Assembly (NCBI GenBank): GCA_040902225.1
Contig: JBBDXT010000004.1
Coordinates: 256,376 to 320,375, forward strand
Direction of reading: 5' to 3'
Length of the DNA: 64,000 nucleotides
DNA from: Chloroflexota bacterium
GTDB lineage: Bacteria > Chloroflexota > Limnocylindria > QHBO01
Below, piece by piece: positions 1 to 11,609 of this stretch. The notes below the pieces were generated by a model. The model did not search any database, was not told the origin of the DNA, and worked only from the letters and a program-made list of their open reading frames with translations. Position 1 is the first letter of the stretch. The number at the start of each line of letters is the position of its first letter. The translations under genes and the position numbers were made by a program.

Positions 1-1
1 G

Positions 2-1739
<1,738 letters not shown>

Positions 1740-1753
<14 letters not shown>

Positions 1754-1988
1754 TCGAGTGGCACTCCATGGTGGCCGATATCTCGATCCCGTCTTCGGTC
1801 GTCGCCTCGATGGTGACGGTTGCGGTGTCGCCGCGATCATCCAGGGTGGCGGTGCCGGTGCCGAGGGTGCCGCCGACCGCCACCGGGGTGACGTTTATGG
1901 TCTCGCTGCCGCCGTTGAAGTACGCAAGGGCCCAGATCGGCACGGCGGTGAGAGGCGAGGCTGGCGTGGCGGCAGTGGCATCGGTCAT
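1740..1988 (-). CDS. Small hypothetical protein, 82 aa
   Basis: I do not recognise this protein. It is 82 residues, rich in Thr, Val, Ile and Gly, with alternating hydrophobic stretches (TATVTIEATTEDGIEISATM) that suggest a beta-sandwich fold. There is no signal peptide and only one Cys. A good Shine-Dalgarno sequence (GGAGGAGAGGG) lies about 8-14 bases upstream of the ATG, which argues for a real gene. Its 3' end overlaps the last 14 bases of mfd in convergent orientation. It is transcribed divergently from aconitase. Confidence 0.6.
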
Positions 1989-2046
1989 GGCGAACCCTCT
2001 CCTCCGGCGACCATGCGGCGAAGAATACGAGGCTTGAATCGGGGCG

Positions 2047-2052
2047 TATACT
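2047..2052 (+). promoter_or_regulatory. Putative -10 box upstream of acnA
   Basis: TATACT matches the sigma70 -10 consensus at five of six positions and lies about 95 bases upstream of the aconitase start. No convincing -35 element sits 16-18 bases before it. The implied leader contains a perfect 7-bp hairpin (GGACGGG/CCCGTCC, 2074-2091, loop CGCA) of unknown role. Confidence 0.35.
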
Positions 2053-2148
2053 CCGAATTGATCACTCGACCCGGGACGGGCGCACCCGTCCGGCGCCGAC
2101 CGCTCTGATACCGCGCTCCAGGCGCGGATGACGAAGGAGGCGCGTCCC

Positions 2149-5007
2149 GTGTCCAGTCAATCTCCCCTCATCGATCCCGCCCAGGCCCGTTCGACGCTGC
2201 GCGTCGGCGATCGAACCTACGCCTACTATCGCCTCGATGCCGCGGGCGCCGTTGACCTGGCGCGCCTGCCCTACACCGTCAAGGTCCTGCTCGAGAATGC
2301 GCTGCGGCACGCGGCCGGAGGCTCGGGCCTGGTCTCGCCGGCCGACGTGCGAGCTCTCGCAACCTGGGATCCCTCACAGCCGGGGGAAGCGGAGCTGCCG
2401 TTCATGCCGGCGCGCGTGATCCTGCAGGACTTCACCGGCGTCCCCTGCGTCGTGGACCTGGCTGCGATTCGCGACGCAGTGGCGTCGATGGGTGGCGATC
2501 CCTCGCGCGTCAACCCGCTCGTGCCGGCCGACCTGGTCATCGATCACAGCGTGCAGGTCGACCTCTTCGGTTCGGAGCTGGCCTTCGCCGGCAACGTTGA
2601 GCGCGAGTACGAGCGCAATGGCGAGCGCTACGCCCTGCTGCGCTGGGCACAGCAGGCCTTCGACAACTTCAGGGTCGTTCCGCCGGGTACCGGCATCGTG
2701 CACCAGGTCAACCTCGAATTCCTGGCCGACGTGGTGACCGCGCGACCGGATGGCGAGGGAGAGCCTGTCGCCTTCCCCGACACGCTGGTCGGGACCGATT
2801 CGCACACCACCATGATCAACGGGCTTGGGGTCGTCGGCTGGGGGGTCGGCGGAATCGAGGCCGAGGCCGCGCTGCTCGGTCAGCCGCTCTACCAGCCGAT
2901 GCCGGTGGTGGTCGGCTTCCGCCTCGACGGCGAGCTGCGCCCGGGCGCGACCGCCACCGACCTGGTGCTGTACGTGACCGAGATGCTGCGCAGCCATGGC
3001 GTTGTCGGAAAGTTCGTCGAATTCCACGGGCCTGGCCTCTCCCGCCTTGGCCTGGCCGATCGGGCCACCATCAGCAACATGTCGCCGGAGTTCGGCGCGA
3101 CCGCCACCCTCTTCCCGATCGACGACGAGACGCTGCGCTATCTGCGCATGACTGGCCGGTCGGCCGAGACGGTGGATCGGGTCGAGTCCTACGCCAAGGC
3201 ACAGGGCCTCTTCCGGACCGATGCATCCGTCGAGCCGCGATTCAACGAGTCGCTCGGATTGGACCTGGCAAGCGTCGAGCCATCGGTCGCCGGGCCGCGT
3301 CGGCCGCAGGACCGCGTCCCGCTGACCGACCTCCAGCGCTCGTTCCGCGAGGTGTTCGCGGATGGCCTCAAGAACCACCGCCTGGTGGACGAGGCGAGCG
3401 CCGAATCGTTCCCGGCCAGCGACCCGCCGTCGTTCAACGCCAGCGCGCCCGTCGAGGATCGGCGCATGGAGCGGCCCGAGGCACAGGCTGACCATCCGCC
3501 TGTCGAATACCAGCCGGTGGACGTCGAGATGGATGGTGGGCGGTTCACGCTGCGCTCCGGTTCGGTGGTGATCGCCGCCATCACCTCCTGCACCAACACC
3601 AGCAACCCGAGCGTGATGGTGGCCGCCGGCCTGCTTGCCCGGAACGCCGTGGCGCGCGGGCTGAGCACCCCGCCATGGGTCAAGACCTCGCTCGCGCCGG
3701 GCTCACGGGCGGTCACCGACTACCTGGCCGGCGCGGGCCTCATGGCGCCACTCGAGGCGCTCGGGTTCGACCTGGTCGGCTACGGGTGCACCACCTGCAT
3801 CGGCAACTCGGGGCCGCTGGCCGACGAGATCGCCGCCGCGATCGAGGCCAACGACCTGGTCGGCGTGGCGGTCCTCTCCGGGAACCGCAACTTCGAGGGT
3901 CGGATCCATCCGCTGGCACGGGCCAGCTACCTCGCGTCGCCGCCGCTGGTGGTGGCCTTCGCCCTTGCCGGTCGGGTCGACATCGACCTCACAACCCAGC
4001 CGCTGGGGACGGATCGCGACGGTCGGCCAGTCTTCCTGGCAGAGCTGTGGCCATCCCCTGCCGAGATCGCCGATGTCGTGGCCACGCAGGTCCGGTCCGA
4101 GATCTTCACGCGCAACTACGCATCGGTCTTCGATGGTGATGACCGGTGGCGAGCGCTGCCTGTGCCCGCAGGCGATCGCTACGCCTGGGACGCGGCCAGC
4201 ACGTACGTGGCGCTGCCGCCGTTCTTCGACGGGATCGGGCCTGAGCCCGCGCCGCTGGAGGACGTCGTCGACGCCAGGGTCCTGGCGGTGCTGGGCGACA
4301 GCGTCACAACCGACCACATCTCCCCGGCCGGCAGCATCGCCCGCACCTCACCGGCCGGGACGTGGCTGGTGGAGCGCGGGGTCGAGCCGCGTGACTTCAA
4401 CTCGTACGGGGCGCGTCGCGGCCATCACGAGGTGATGATGCGCGGCACCTTTGCCAACATCCGGCTGCGAAACCTGCTGACCCCCGACGCGGAGGGGAAC
4501 ATCACCGAGTACCTGCCGTCCGGCGAGCGGATGAGCATCTTTGACGCCGCGCAGCGCTACGCCGACGAAGGCACCGAACTCGTCCTCCTTGCCGGCAAGG
4601 AATATGGCTCGGGCTCGTCGCGCGACTGGGCCGCCAAGGGACCGTATCTGCTCGGCGTGCGCGCGGTCATCGCCGAGTCGTACGAGCGAATCCATCGGTC
4701 AAACCTGGTCGGGATGGGAATCCTGCCGCTGCAGTACCTGCCCGGGGAGAGCGCCATGGCGCTGGGCCTGACCGGCCGGGAGCGACTCAGCGTGACCGGC
4801 ATCGCCGATGGGCTTCGGCCTCACCAGGAGCTGAGCGTGACCGCCACCTCAGAGGAAGGTCGCGACCTGCGATTCCGCGCGATTGCCCGCCTCGACGGCG
4901 AGATCGACGTGACGTACTACCGCAACGGGGGCGTGCTTCAGACGGTGCTCCGCCGCCTGGTGAAGTCCACAGCCGATCGCCAGTCTTGGGGGCCAGCTAT
5001 TCAGTAG
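2149..5007 (+). CDS. acnA: Aconitate hydratase (aconitase A)
   Basis: Aconitase interconverts citrate and isocitrate in the TCA cycle using a [4Fe-4S] cluster. The 952-residue product has the family's cluster ligands: SCTNTS near residue 480 and GYGCTTCIGNSGPL near residue 546. It also has the swivel-domain signatures LGDSVTTDHISPAG and YGSGSSRDWAAKGP. I place the start at GTG 2149 because GAAGGAGG ends eight bases upstream; an in-frame ATG at 2128 would put that Shine-Dalgarno inside the gene. Between the first catalytic block and the cysteine block there is an insert of roughly 60 residues containing ESFPASDPPSF, a motif also known from short bacterial proteins of unknown function. The gene appears monocistronic. 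Confidence 0.96.
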   Translation: MSSQSPLIDPAQARSTLRVGDRTYAYYRLDAAGAVDLARLPYTVKVLLENALRHAAGGSGLVSPADVRALATWDPSQPGEAELPFMPARVILQDFTGVPCVVDLAAIRDAVASMGGDPSRVNPLVPADLVIDHSVQVDLFGSELAFAGNVEREYERNGERYALLRWAQQAFDNFRVVPPGTGIVHQVNLEFLADVVTARPDGEGEPVAFPDTLVGTDSHTTMINGLGVVGWGVGGIEAEAALLGQPLYQPMPVVVGFRLDGELRPGATATDLVLYVTEMLRSHGVVGKFVEFHGPGLSRLGLADRATISNMSPEFGATATLFPIDDETLRYLRMTGRSAETVDRVESYAKAQGLFRTDASVEPRFNESLGLDLASVEPSVAGPRRPQDRVPLTDLQRSFREVFADGLKNHRLVDEASAESFPASDPPSFNASAPVEDRRMERPEAQADHPPVEYQPVDVEMDGGRFTLRSGSVVIAAITSCTNTSNPSVMVAAGLLARNAVARGLSTPPWVKTSLAPGSRAVTDYLAGAGLMAPLEALGFDLVGYGCTTCIGNSGPLADEIAAAIEANDLVGVAVLSGNRNFEGRIHPLARASYLASPPLVVAFALAGRVDIDLTTQPLGTDRDGRPVFLAELWPSPAEIADVVATQVRSEIFTRNYASVFDGDDRWRALPVPAGDRYAWDAASTYVALPPFFDGIGPEPAPLEDVVDARVLAVLGDSVTTDHISPAGSIARTSPAGTWLVERGVEPRDFNSYGARRGHHEVMMRGTFANIRLRNLLTPDAEGNITEYLPSGERMSIFDAAQRYADEGTELVLLAGKEYGSGSSRDWAAKGPYLLGVRAVIAESYERIHRSNLVGMGILPLQYLPGESAMALGLTGRERLSVTGIADGLRPHQELSVTATSEEGRDLRFRAIARLDGEIDVTYYRNGGVLQTVLRRLVKSTADRQSWGPAIQ

Positions 5008-5159
5008 GTACCTGGTACGTCGATGGAGCGACGGCCGACGGGGCTCGCGGCGACCGCTCATTCACCGGGTGACTCGTGCATCGGAGGGGGTGGGCACGCT
5101 CGGGGCCTCACCGCCACACCAGTGATTGTGTGAATAAGGGCACAGCCCGCGCGACCGTC

Positions 5160-5174
5160 GCGGCTTGAGGCCGC
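5160..5174. other. Small hairpin in the acnA / GGDEF-EAL convergent gap
   Basis: The 184-base gap between the convergent acnA and GGDEF-EAL genes contains no plausible gene. A perfect 5-bp stem (GCGGC/GCCGC, loop TTGAG) lies at its right end, next to a second weak stem (CGCGA/TCGCG). It may contribute to termination in either direction, but there is no T tract. Confidence 0.25.
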
Positions 5175-5191
5175 AGGCACCGGACCCGAGT

Positions 5192-7555
5192 TCAGGCGCT
5201 CAACGCCGACGGCCAGCCGTGGGCGAGCAGCTCGATCACCTCGACCGCGGGCAGGGCGGGGGAGAAATGGAAGCCCTGGCCCAGCCGGCAATCGATGGCT
5301 CGCAGCCTGGTCAGCTGCTCGGCGGTCTCGATCCCCTCGGCCAGCACCTCCATGTGCAGCGTCTGGCCCAGCTTGACGATCGACCGAACCAGGACTGGAA
5401 CATCGCGCCCGTGACCGATCGCGGCCGTGAAGGAGCGGTCGATCTTCAGCACCTCGACCGGCAGGCGCTCCAGGTAGCTGAGCGACGAGTAGCCGGTGCC
5501 GAAGTCATCGATCGCCAGCCGCGCCCCGAGTGCGCGGAGGCGGTGCAGGGTCGCGGTGCTCTGGTCGAGGTCCGCCATCAGGCCGCTCTCGGTGATCTCC
5601 AGCGTCAGGCGCTCAGGGGGAATGCCACTCGATTCGACCGCATCCGCCACGGTCTGCACGAACTCCGGCTCCTGGAGCTCGCGCGCTGACACGTTGACCC
5701 ACATCGACAGGCGCTGGAGCCGCGGCCCGGAGAGGCGTCCGGCGGCGGTCCAGGCAGCGAGCTGTCGGCAGGCCTCGCCGATCATCCAGCGGCCCAGCGG
5801 CACGACCAGCCCGGTCTCCTCGGCGATCGGGATGAACTCGGTTGGAAGCACGAGCCCGCGCTCGGGGTGACGCCAGCGGACGAGTGCCTCGACACCGGTG
5901 ACGTTGCCGCTGCGCAGGTCGACGATCGGCTGGTAGTGCAGCTCGAAGTCCTGGTTCGCGATCGCCTGCTCCAGGTCGCCCTTGAGCTCCATCCGCGTCA
6001 CGGCGGCCTCGTGCATGTGTGGCTCGTAGAAGGCGAAGCCCGCCTTCCCCGACGTCTTGGCGGTATACATGGCCAGGTCGGCCTGACGCAGGAGGTCATC
6101 CGGTTCGGTGCTGCCGTCAGAGGTGATGGCGGCGCCGATGCTTGCCCGCATGACGACCTGCCGGCCGTGGAACTCGAATGGCGAGCGGAGTGCCTCCAGG
6201 ATTCGCTCGGCCGCGCGCCGCGTGCCGTCCTTGTTGGTCTCCTCGAGCAGGATCGCGAACTCGTCGCCGCCAAATCGAGCCGTCGTGTCCTCGGGGCGCA
6301 TCACCGCCCGCAGTCGCTCGGCGACCGCCACCAGCAGCTGGTCGCCGGCTTCGTGGCCGAGCGAGTCGTTGACGGTCTTGAAGTCGTCGAGGTCGGAGAA
6401 GAGGACCGATACGGACCCTCGACCGCGAGCCTGGCGAGCCAGTGCGTGGGCGACCCGGTCGCGGAAGAGAGCACGGTTGGCGAGGCCGGTCAGCGAATCG
6501 TGGAAGGCCTGGTGCTGGAGCTGCATCTCCAGCTCCTTGCGCAGGGTGATGTCGTGGATCAGCGCGCTGAAGCGAATATTATCGCCGCTGCCGACCGGCC
6601 AGATCGTCAGCTCGGCCAGGAATTCGTGCCCGTCGCGATGCAGCGCCGTGACCTCGATCCGCTTTCCGACGAGGGGACCCTCCCCGGTCACCAGGTAGCG
6701 AGCAAGCCCTGCCCGATGTGCCGCGCGCTGCGCGACCGGAATGATCTTCTCCTCGAGCGGCTCGCCCAGTGCCTCCTGCCGGGACCAGCCGAAGGCCGCT
6801 TCTGCCTGCGCGTTCCAGTCGATGATGCGGCCCTGGGCATCGATCGCGACATACGCCTGGCTGGCGCTCTCGATGATCAGCTGAGTCTGCTCCTCGTTCT
6901 CGCGGGCCGCCATCTCGGCCTCTTTCTGCGCCGAGATGTCGATCATGTAGCCGCGGTAGCGCGTCGGCTCGCCGCGCTCGTTGCCGATCACGACCCCCTC
7001 GTCGCGGATCCAGATCTCGCGACCGTCCCGGGTCCGCATGCGGTACTCGCTCACGGACCGGGCGCCGATGTCACGGCGGCCTTCAAATTCCTCGTCCTCG
7101 AGGACCCGCTGCCGATCGTCGGGGTGGATATGGCTCATCCACAGGCTCGTGTCCGCCTGCCACTCGGCGGCGCTGTAGCCGAGCAGCTCCTGGATCCGGG
7201 GGCTGACGTAATGCCAGGTGGCATCCGCCCCGAGATCGGCGACATACAGGACCGCTGGCAGCTCCTCCACCATGGCCCGGTATCGCGCTTCGGCGTCCCT
7301 GAGGTCGTCGACCAGGCCACGGCGTGGTCCGACGCCCGACCAGGCGAGGATGCCAATGAGGCCGATCGCGCTGGCAATCGCCAGGACCAATGTCACCTCG
7401 CGCCCGCTGGGGACGAGCTTGGTGGCGAGCGCGGCGATGATGCCGATTCCAACGAGCAGCACGACGTTCACGAGTGCCACGACCTGCCGATCGCGACGCC
7501 TCGCGGCCGCGCGCCCTCGTAGCTTCATGGTCACCAGCGGTGGATCGGGCTCCAT
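5192..7555 (-). CDS. Membrane-bound PAS-PAS-GGDEF-EAL cyclic-di-GMP protein
   Basis: The protein should make and/or degrade cyclic di-GMP in response to a sensed signal. Its 787 residues contain two N-terminal transmembrane helices (about 27-47 and 53-72), a PAS/PAC domain (about 88-210), a second PAS domain (about 220-335), a GGDEF domain and a C-terminal EAL domain. The cyclase site is intact ([14 protein letters not shown], near residue 427) and an RxxD inhibitory site (RPED) lies five residues before it. The phosphodiesterase also looks intact: [12 protein letters not shown] near residue 555, then [20 protein letters not shown] and EGIETAEQ. Both activities are therefore possible. An ATG nine codons later (7528) is an alternative start, and neither has a strong Shine-Dalgarno. 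The gene stands alone. Confidence 0.95.
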   Translation of the reverse strand: MEPDPPLVTMKLRGRAAARRRDRQVVALVNVVLLVGIGIIAALATKLVPSGREVTLVLAIASAIGLIGILAWSGVGPRRGLVDDLRDAEARYRAMVEELPAVLYVADLGADATWHYVSPRIQELLGYSAAEWQADTSLWMSHIHPDDRQRVLEDEEFEGRRDIGARSVSEYRMRTRDGREIWIRDEGVVIGNERGEPTRYRGYMIDISAQKEAEMAARENEEQTQLIIESASQAYVAIDAQGRIIDWNAQAEAAFGWSRQEALGEPLEEKIIPVAQRAAHRAGLARYLVTGEGPLVGKRIEVTALHRDGHEFLAELTIWPVGSGDNIRFSALIHDITLRKELEMQLQHQAFHDSLTGLANRALFRDRVAHALARQARGRGSVSVLFSDLDDFKTVNDSLGHEAGDQLLVAVAERLRAVMRPEDTTARFGGDEFAILLEETNKDGTRRAAERILEALRSPFEFHGRQVVMRASIGAAITSDGSTEPDDLLRQADLAMYTAKTSGKAGFAFYEPHMHEAAVTRMELKGDLEQAIANQDFELHYQPIVDLRSGNVTGVEALVRWRHPERGLVLPTEFIPIAEETGLVVPLGRWMIGEACRQLAAWTAAGRLSGPRLQRLSMWVNVSARELQEPEFVQTVADAVESSGIPPERLTLEITESGLMADLDQSTATLHRLRALGARLAIDDFGTGYSSLSYLERLPVEVLKIDRSFTAAIGHGRDVPVLVRSIVKLGQTLHMEVLAEGIETAEQLTRLRAIDCRLGQGFHFSPALPAVEVIELLAHGWPSALSA

Positions 7556-7617
7556 ATCACCAACCGAAGGTACCCTTCCGCCCTCACGACCCGAATAGCC
7601 CGTTCGTCCCGCTCACG

Positions 7618-7647
7618 TTGCCGGGGCGGGACGCATCGGTCTAGACT
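7618..7647 (+). promoter_or_regulatory. Putative sigma70 promoter for apt
   Basis: TTGCCG (7618-7623) and TAGACT (7642-7647) are separated by 18 bases, 35 bases upstream of the apt GTG, in the divergent gap between the GGDEF-EAL gene and apt. Confidence 0.5.
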
Positions 7648-7681
7648 CAGCCTCGCCCGTTCGCCCCACCTGGAGTGCCCC

Positions 7682-8212
7682 GTGACCGCTCGCTCCACCG
7701 ACGACCTGCGCGCCAAGATCCGCGAGGTGCCGGACTTCCCGAAGCCGGGGATCCTCTTCTACGACATCACCACCCTGCTGCGCGACGCCGATGCATTCAA
7801 GGAAGTGATCGACCGCATGGCCGAGGCGGTGAAGGGGGAGAAGATCGACCTGGTGGTCGGGATGGAATCCCGGGGGTTCATCTTCGCGGCCCCTCTGGCC
7901 GACCGCCTGGGAGCGGGATTCGTCCCGGTGCGCAAGCTCGGAAAGCTGCCGGCCGAGACGATCGAGGTCGAGTACGACCTTGAATACGGGACCGCAACGC
8001 TCGAGATCCACCGTGACGCCATCACCCGTGGGCAGCGGGTCTTGGTGGTGGACGACCTGCTGGCCACGGGCGGGACGGTGCTCGGCACGATCGAGCTGGT
8101 GCGCCGGCTGGGTGGCGAGATCGCGGGGCTCTCGTTCGCGGTCGAGCTGACCGCGCTGGGCGGGCGCGACAAGCTCGCCGAATTCGCGATCCACACGCTG
8201 CTCGCCTACTAG
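7682..8212 (+). CDS. apt: Adenine phosphoribosyltransferase
   Basis: Apt converts adenine and PRPP to AMP in purine salvage. The 176-residue length is typical. The PRPP-binding loop [13 protein letters not shown] and the upstream [14 protein letters not shown] segment are diagnostic of Apt rather than other phosphoribosyltransferases. The start is a GTG preceded by CTGGAG. Its position ahead of ahcY and metK fits salvage of adenine and adenosine released by the methyl cycle and polyamine metabolism. Confidence 0.95.
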   Translation: MTARSTDDLRAKIREVPDFPKPGILFYDITTLLRDADAFKEVIDRMAEAVKGEKIDLVVGMESRGFIFAAPLADRLGAGFVPVRKLGKLPAETIEVEYDLEYGTATLEIHRDAITRGQRVLVVDDLLATGGTVLGTIELVRRLGGEIAGLSFAVELTALGGRDKLAEFAIHTLLAY

Positions 8213-8222
8213 TCGCCCGTCG

Positions 8223-9083
8223 ATGGCCGCTCTCCCAGCCACCCAGCTTCATGCTCGCTCCGTCACGGATCGCGACGAGATCGCGGCGTATCTGCGCAGC
8301 GACCGTCGCTACGCCGCCTATGCCCTCGGAGACCTCGACTCGCCGGCGCGCGGCCGCTGCTCATGGGGGATCGCCTACGATGCCGGCGGCGAGCCCGCAG
8401 CGCTCGCGATGCACCACGACGGCCTCGTGCCGCAGCCGCTCTTCCTGATGGGCGAGCCCGACGGCTGCCGGGCCGTGCTGGCCAGCGTCATCAAGCCGCG
8501 AGACGCGTTCTTCCAGGCGATGGAAGCCCTGGACGCCGCTGCCGCGGACCTCTATGAGCTCGAACGGGCGACCGTCTTGCTGCGGATGGTTGTCGACGCG
8601 ACGACCTTTGTCCCCACCGCGGGCGTTGCCGTACGCCTCAGCGCGGCAGACATCGACGATCTGAATCGGCTCTATCAGCTCGGATTCCGTGCGGGCTTCG
8701 CGCAGGCGATCCTCGACGACGCGGTCTATTACGGGATCCGCATCCACGGCCGCCTGGTGAGCGCCGCCGGCACCCACGTCATCAACCGTGGCGAGGGGAT
8801 CGCGGTGGTCGGCAACGTGATGACCCACGCCGACTACCGTGGCCACGGCTTCGCCAGGATGGTGACTGGCGCGGTGACCTTGGATCTGCTCGAGCAGGTC
8901 CCGGACGTGGCCCTCAATGTCCACGCGGATAACGAGTCGGCCATCGCGGCCTACTCCAGACTCGGCTACCGTGAGTACTGTCGGCTGACCGAGAGGCTGG
9001 GGCGCCGCCGTTCCGGCGGCTGGGGGTTGATGCGACCGATACGAGAGGCAATGAGAATCACGTGGCCACGAGACCAACGCTGA
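8223..9083 (+). CDS. GNAT-family N-acetyltransferase
   Basis: This 286-residue protein has a GNAT fold in its C-terminal half. VVGNVMTHADYRGHGFARMV is the acetyl-CoA-binding motif A (R/Q-x-x-G-x-G/A type), and VHADNESAIAAYSRLGY is motif B, with the usual C-terminal strand after it. The N-terminal 130 residues resemble the less conserved half of tandem GNAT proteins and lack a clear pyrophosphate loop. The substrate cannot be told from sequence. It begins 11 bases after apt and overlaps the ahcY start by 22 bases, so the three genes are probably co-transcribed. Confidence 0.8.
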   Translation: MAALPATQLHARSVTDRDEIAAYLRSDRRYAAYALGDLDSPARGRCSWGIAYDAGGEPAALAMHHDGLVPQPLFLMGEPDGCRAVLASVIKPRDAFFQAMEALDAAAADLYELERATVLLRMVVDATTFVPTAGVAVRLSAADIDDLNRLYQLGFRAGFAQAILDDAVYYGIRIHGRLVSAAGTHVINRGEGIAVVGNVMTHADYRGHGFARMVTGAVTLDLLEQVPDVALNVHADNESAIAAYSRLGYREYCRLTERLGRRRSGGWGLMRPIREAMRITWPRDQR

Positions 9084-10336
9084 AGGGTGACGTTCGCGAC
9101 ATCGGCCTGGCCGATGCGGGGGCGCTGAAGATCGAATGGGCAGATCGCCAGATGCCGGTGCTGGCGGGAATCCGCGAGCGGTTCGCGGCCGAGCGACCGC
9201 TGGCGGGCTGGAAGATCAGCGCCTGCCTGCACGTCACCGCCGAGACGGCGAACCTGATGCGCACCCTGGCAGCCGGTGGCGCCGATGCCGTCCTCTGCTC
9301 GTCGAACCCGCTCTCCACCCAGGACGACGTGGCGGCTTCGCTGATCGAGCATCACGGCATCCCCACCTACGCCATCAAGGGAGAGGATCGCGACTCGTAC
9401 TATGGCCACATCGCCGCAGCGCTGGACCACGCCCCCCAGGTGACCATGGACGACGGCGCAGACCTGGTCTCGGAGCTGCACACGAGGCGCACGGAACTGC
9501 TCCCCGATGTTGTCGGCGGGACCGAGGAGACGACCACCGGCGTCATCCGGCTGCGCGCCATGGCGGCGGCCGGCAAGCTGCGCTTCCCGGTGCTCGGGGT
9601 CAATGAGGCGCTCACAAAGCACCTCTTCGACAACCGCTATGGCACCGGGCAGAGCGCCATCGACGGGATCCTGCGCGCGACCAACGTGCTGATCGCCGGC
9701 AAGCAGGTGGTGGTGGGTGGCTACGGGTGGGTCGGTCGCGGCATCGCCGCCCGCGCGGCCGGCATGGGCGGCATCGTGACCGTGGTCGAGGTCGACCCGA
9801 TCCGGGCGCTGGAAGCGGCAATGGACGGCTACCGGGTCACGACCGCCTCGGTCGCCGCCGAAGGTGGCGAGATCTTCATCGCCGCCACCGGCAACCTGAA
9901 CGTGTGGGGCGCAGCCGACTTCCCGAAGATGCGGGACGGCGCGATCCTGGCCAATGCCGGCCATTTCAACGACGAGTTCGAGCTGTCCGCGCTGGAGTCG
10001 CAGGCAGCCTCGTCACGGGAGGTGCGGCCCTCCACGCGCGAATACCTGATGGCCGACGGGCGGCGCCTCTTCCTCCTCGCCGATGGACGCCTGGTCAACC
10101 TGGGCGCCGCCGAGGGGCACCCGGCGCTGGTGATGGACATGAGCTTCGCCAACCAGGCTCTTGGCCTGGAGTGGCTGCGCTCGCATGCCGGGGAGCTGGA
10201 GCCCCAGGTCTACGGCATCCCCGAGGAGATCGACCGCGAGGTGGCGCGCCTCAAGCTGGAGTCGATGGGGATCGAGATCGATCCGATGACGGTCGCCCAG
10301 AAGGCGTACAGCGAGTCCTGGGAGTCTGGCACCTGA
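9062..10336 (+). CDS. ahcY: Adenosylhomocysteinase
   Basis: AhcY hydrolyses S-adenosylhomocysteine to adenosine and homocysteine with bound NAD+. The 424 residues show the substrate segment [25 protein letters not shown], the NAD loop [13 protein letters not shown] and the NAGHFNDE block. The protein is on the short side for the family and ends without the C-terminal Lys/Tyr tail (KPDHYRY type) that reaches the neighbouring subunit's NAD site in most bacterial and eukaryotic enzymes. Thermotoga- and archaeal-type enzymes also lack it, and some such enzymes accept S-inosylhomocysteine. The GTG start overlaps the preceding GNAT gene. metK follows 47 bases downstream, giving a methyl-cycle pair. 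Confidence 0.94.
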   Translation: MATRPTLKGDVRDIGLADAGALKIEWADRQMPVLAGIRERFAAERPLAGWKISACLHVTAETANLMRTLAAGGADAVLCSSNPLSTQDDVAASLIEHHGIPTYAIKGEDRDSYYGHIAAALDHAPQVTMDDGADLVSELHTRRTELLPDVVGGTEETTTGVIRLRAMAAAGKLRFPVLGVNEALTKHLFDNRYGTGQSAIDGILRATNVLIAGKQVVVGGYGWVGRGIAARAAGMGGIVTVVEVDPIRALEAAMDGYRVTTASVAAEGGEIFIAATGNLNVWGAADFPKMRDGAILANAGHFNDEFELSALESQAASSREVRPSTREYLMADGRRLFLLADGRLVNLGAAEGHPALVMDMSFANQALGLEWLRSHAGELEPQVYGIPEEIDREVARLKLESMGIEIDPMTVAQKAYSESWESGT

Positions 10337-10345
10337 GCGGCGGCC

Positions 10346-10362
10346 GGCGCGGCGTGCGCGCC
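10346..10362 (+). terminator. GC-rich hairpin between ahcY and metK
   Basis: GGCGCG and CGCGCC form a perfect stem around a 5-base loop, and one more C-G pair extends it. No T tract follows. It may terminate or attenuate ahcY transcripts just before the metK -10 box. Confidence 0.35.
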
Positions 10363-10367
10363 GACGC

Positions 10368-10373
10368 TACACT
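10368..10373 (+). promoter_or_regulatory. -10 box (TACACT) immediately upstream of metK
   Basis: TACACT ends 10 bases before the metK ATG, so the predicted transcript would carry a leader of only a few bases. No -35 element is evident. The same layout recurs upstream of several genes in this window. Confidence 0.45.
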
Positions 10374-10383
10374 CGGCCCCGCA

Positions 10384-11601
10384 ATGTCCATCCCTGACGG
10401 CCACACCCTCTTCACCTCCGAATCCGTGACCGAGGGTCACCCCGACAAGCTCTGCGACCAGATCGCTGATGCCGTCCTTGACGACGTCCTGTCCCGCGAT
10501 CCGGAGTCACGCGTGGCGGTCGAGGTGGCTGCCACGACGGGGCTCGTCTTCGTGCTCGGCGAGATGTCGACCAAGACCTATTGCGACGTACAGTCGGTGG
10601 TGCGCGACACCGTGCGCCAGGTCGGCTACGACAACGCGCGCCTGGGCTTCGACTGGGAGACGTGTGGGACCATCACCGCCCTGAAAGAGCAGTCGCCCGA
10701 CATCGCGCTGGGAGTCGACCACGCGCTCGAGGCGAAGCAGGGGATCGACCCGGACGAGCTCGGTGCCGGCGACCAGGGGATGATGTTCGGCTACGCCTCG
10801 GACGAGACCCCTGAGCTGATGCCGATGCCGATCCAGCTCGCCCACCAGGTGAGTCGCAAGCTGGCGGAGGTGCGACGCGACGGCGGGCTGTCATTCCTGC
10901 GGCCGGATGGGAAGAGCCAGGTCACGGTCGAGTACGACGCCGATCGCCGTCCGCGACGGGTGCACACGGTGCTGGTCAGCACCCAGCACGATCCTGAGGT
11001 TGCACCGCTTGACCTGGAGGAGGGGATCCGTGAGCTGGTGATCCGCGGCGCCATCGATGCGGACCTGCTCGACGACGACACGCGTTACCTGGTGAACCCG
11101 ACCGGGCGCTTCGTGATCGGTGGACCGATGGGCGATTCCGGCCTGTCAGGGCGCAAGATCATCGTCGACACCTACGGCGGCATGGCCCGCCACGGTGGCG
11201 GCAGCTTCAGCGGCAAGGACCCCACCAAGGTGGACCGATCGGGCGCCTACATGGCCCGCTACGTCGCCAAGAACCTGGTCGCCGCCGGCCTGGCGCAGCG
11301 CTGCGAGTTGCAGTTGGCGTATGCCATCGGCGTGGCTCATCCGCTCTCGATCAACCTGCAGACCTTTGGCACCGGCGTCGTGTCTGATGCGGTCCTGGCC
11401 GACCTGGTCGAGCGCAGCTTCGACCTCCGTCCCGGCGCGATCATCGCCGGGCTCGACCTGCGCCGGGCGATCTACCGCCCAACCGCCACCTACGGCCACT
11501 TCGGGCGAAGCGACCTGGACCTTCCCTGGGAGCGGACCGATCGTGCCTCCGCCCTGCGCGAGGCGGCCGGCGCGGTGGGAGTCGCTGGGGCGCCGGCCTG
11601 A
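10384..11601 (+). CDS. metK: S-adenosylmethionine synthase
   Basis: MetK makes S-adenosylmethionine from methionine and ATP. The 405-residue product starts [20 protein letters not shown] and carries [16 protein letters not shown], the ATP loop [12 protein letters not shown], and the signature [16 protein letters not shown]. The frame is open for another 219 codons upstream, but that stretch lies inside ahcY and is discarded. The ATG at 10384 is the family start and sits just after a -10 box. With ahcY it forms the activated-methyl cycle; no methionine synthase is present in the window. Confidence 0.97.
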   Translation: MSIPDGHTLFTSESVTEGHPDKLCDQIADAVLDDVLSRDPESRVAVEVAATTGLVFVLGEMSTKTYCDVQSVVRDTVRQVGYDNARLGFDWETCGTITALKEQSPDIALGVDHALEAKQGIDPDELGAGDQGMMFGYASDETPELMPMPIQLAHQVSRKLAEVRRDGGLSFLRPDGKSQVTVEYDADRRPRRVHTVLVSTQHDPEVAPLDLEEGIRELVIRGAIDADLLDDDTRYLVNPTGRFVIGGPMGDSGLSGRKIIVDTYGGMARHGGGSFSGKDPTKVDRSGAYMARYVAKNLVAAGLAQRCELQLAYAIGVAHPLSINLQTFGTGVVSDAVLADLVERSFDLRPGAIIAGLDLRRAIYRPTATYGHFGRSDLDLPWERTDRASALREAAGAVGVAGAPA

Positions 11602-11609
11602 GCGACGCG

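Noticed and set aside
5867..7522. A 551-codon plus-strand frame opposite the GGDEF-EAL gene
   Set aside because: The minus-strand frame contains complete PAS, GGDEF and EAL motifs. The plus frame is low-complexity Arg/Asp/Val without motifs.
9727..10383. A 219-codon upstream extension of metK
   Set aside because: It lies inside ahcY in another frame; MetK proteins begin at the MSIPDG-type start, and a -10 box sits just before that ATG.
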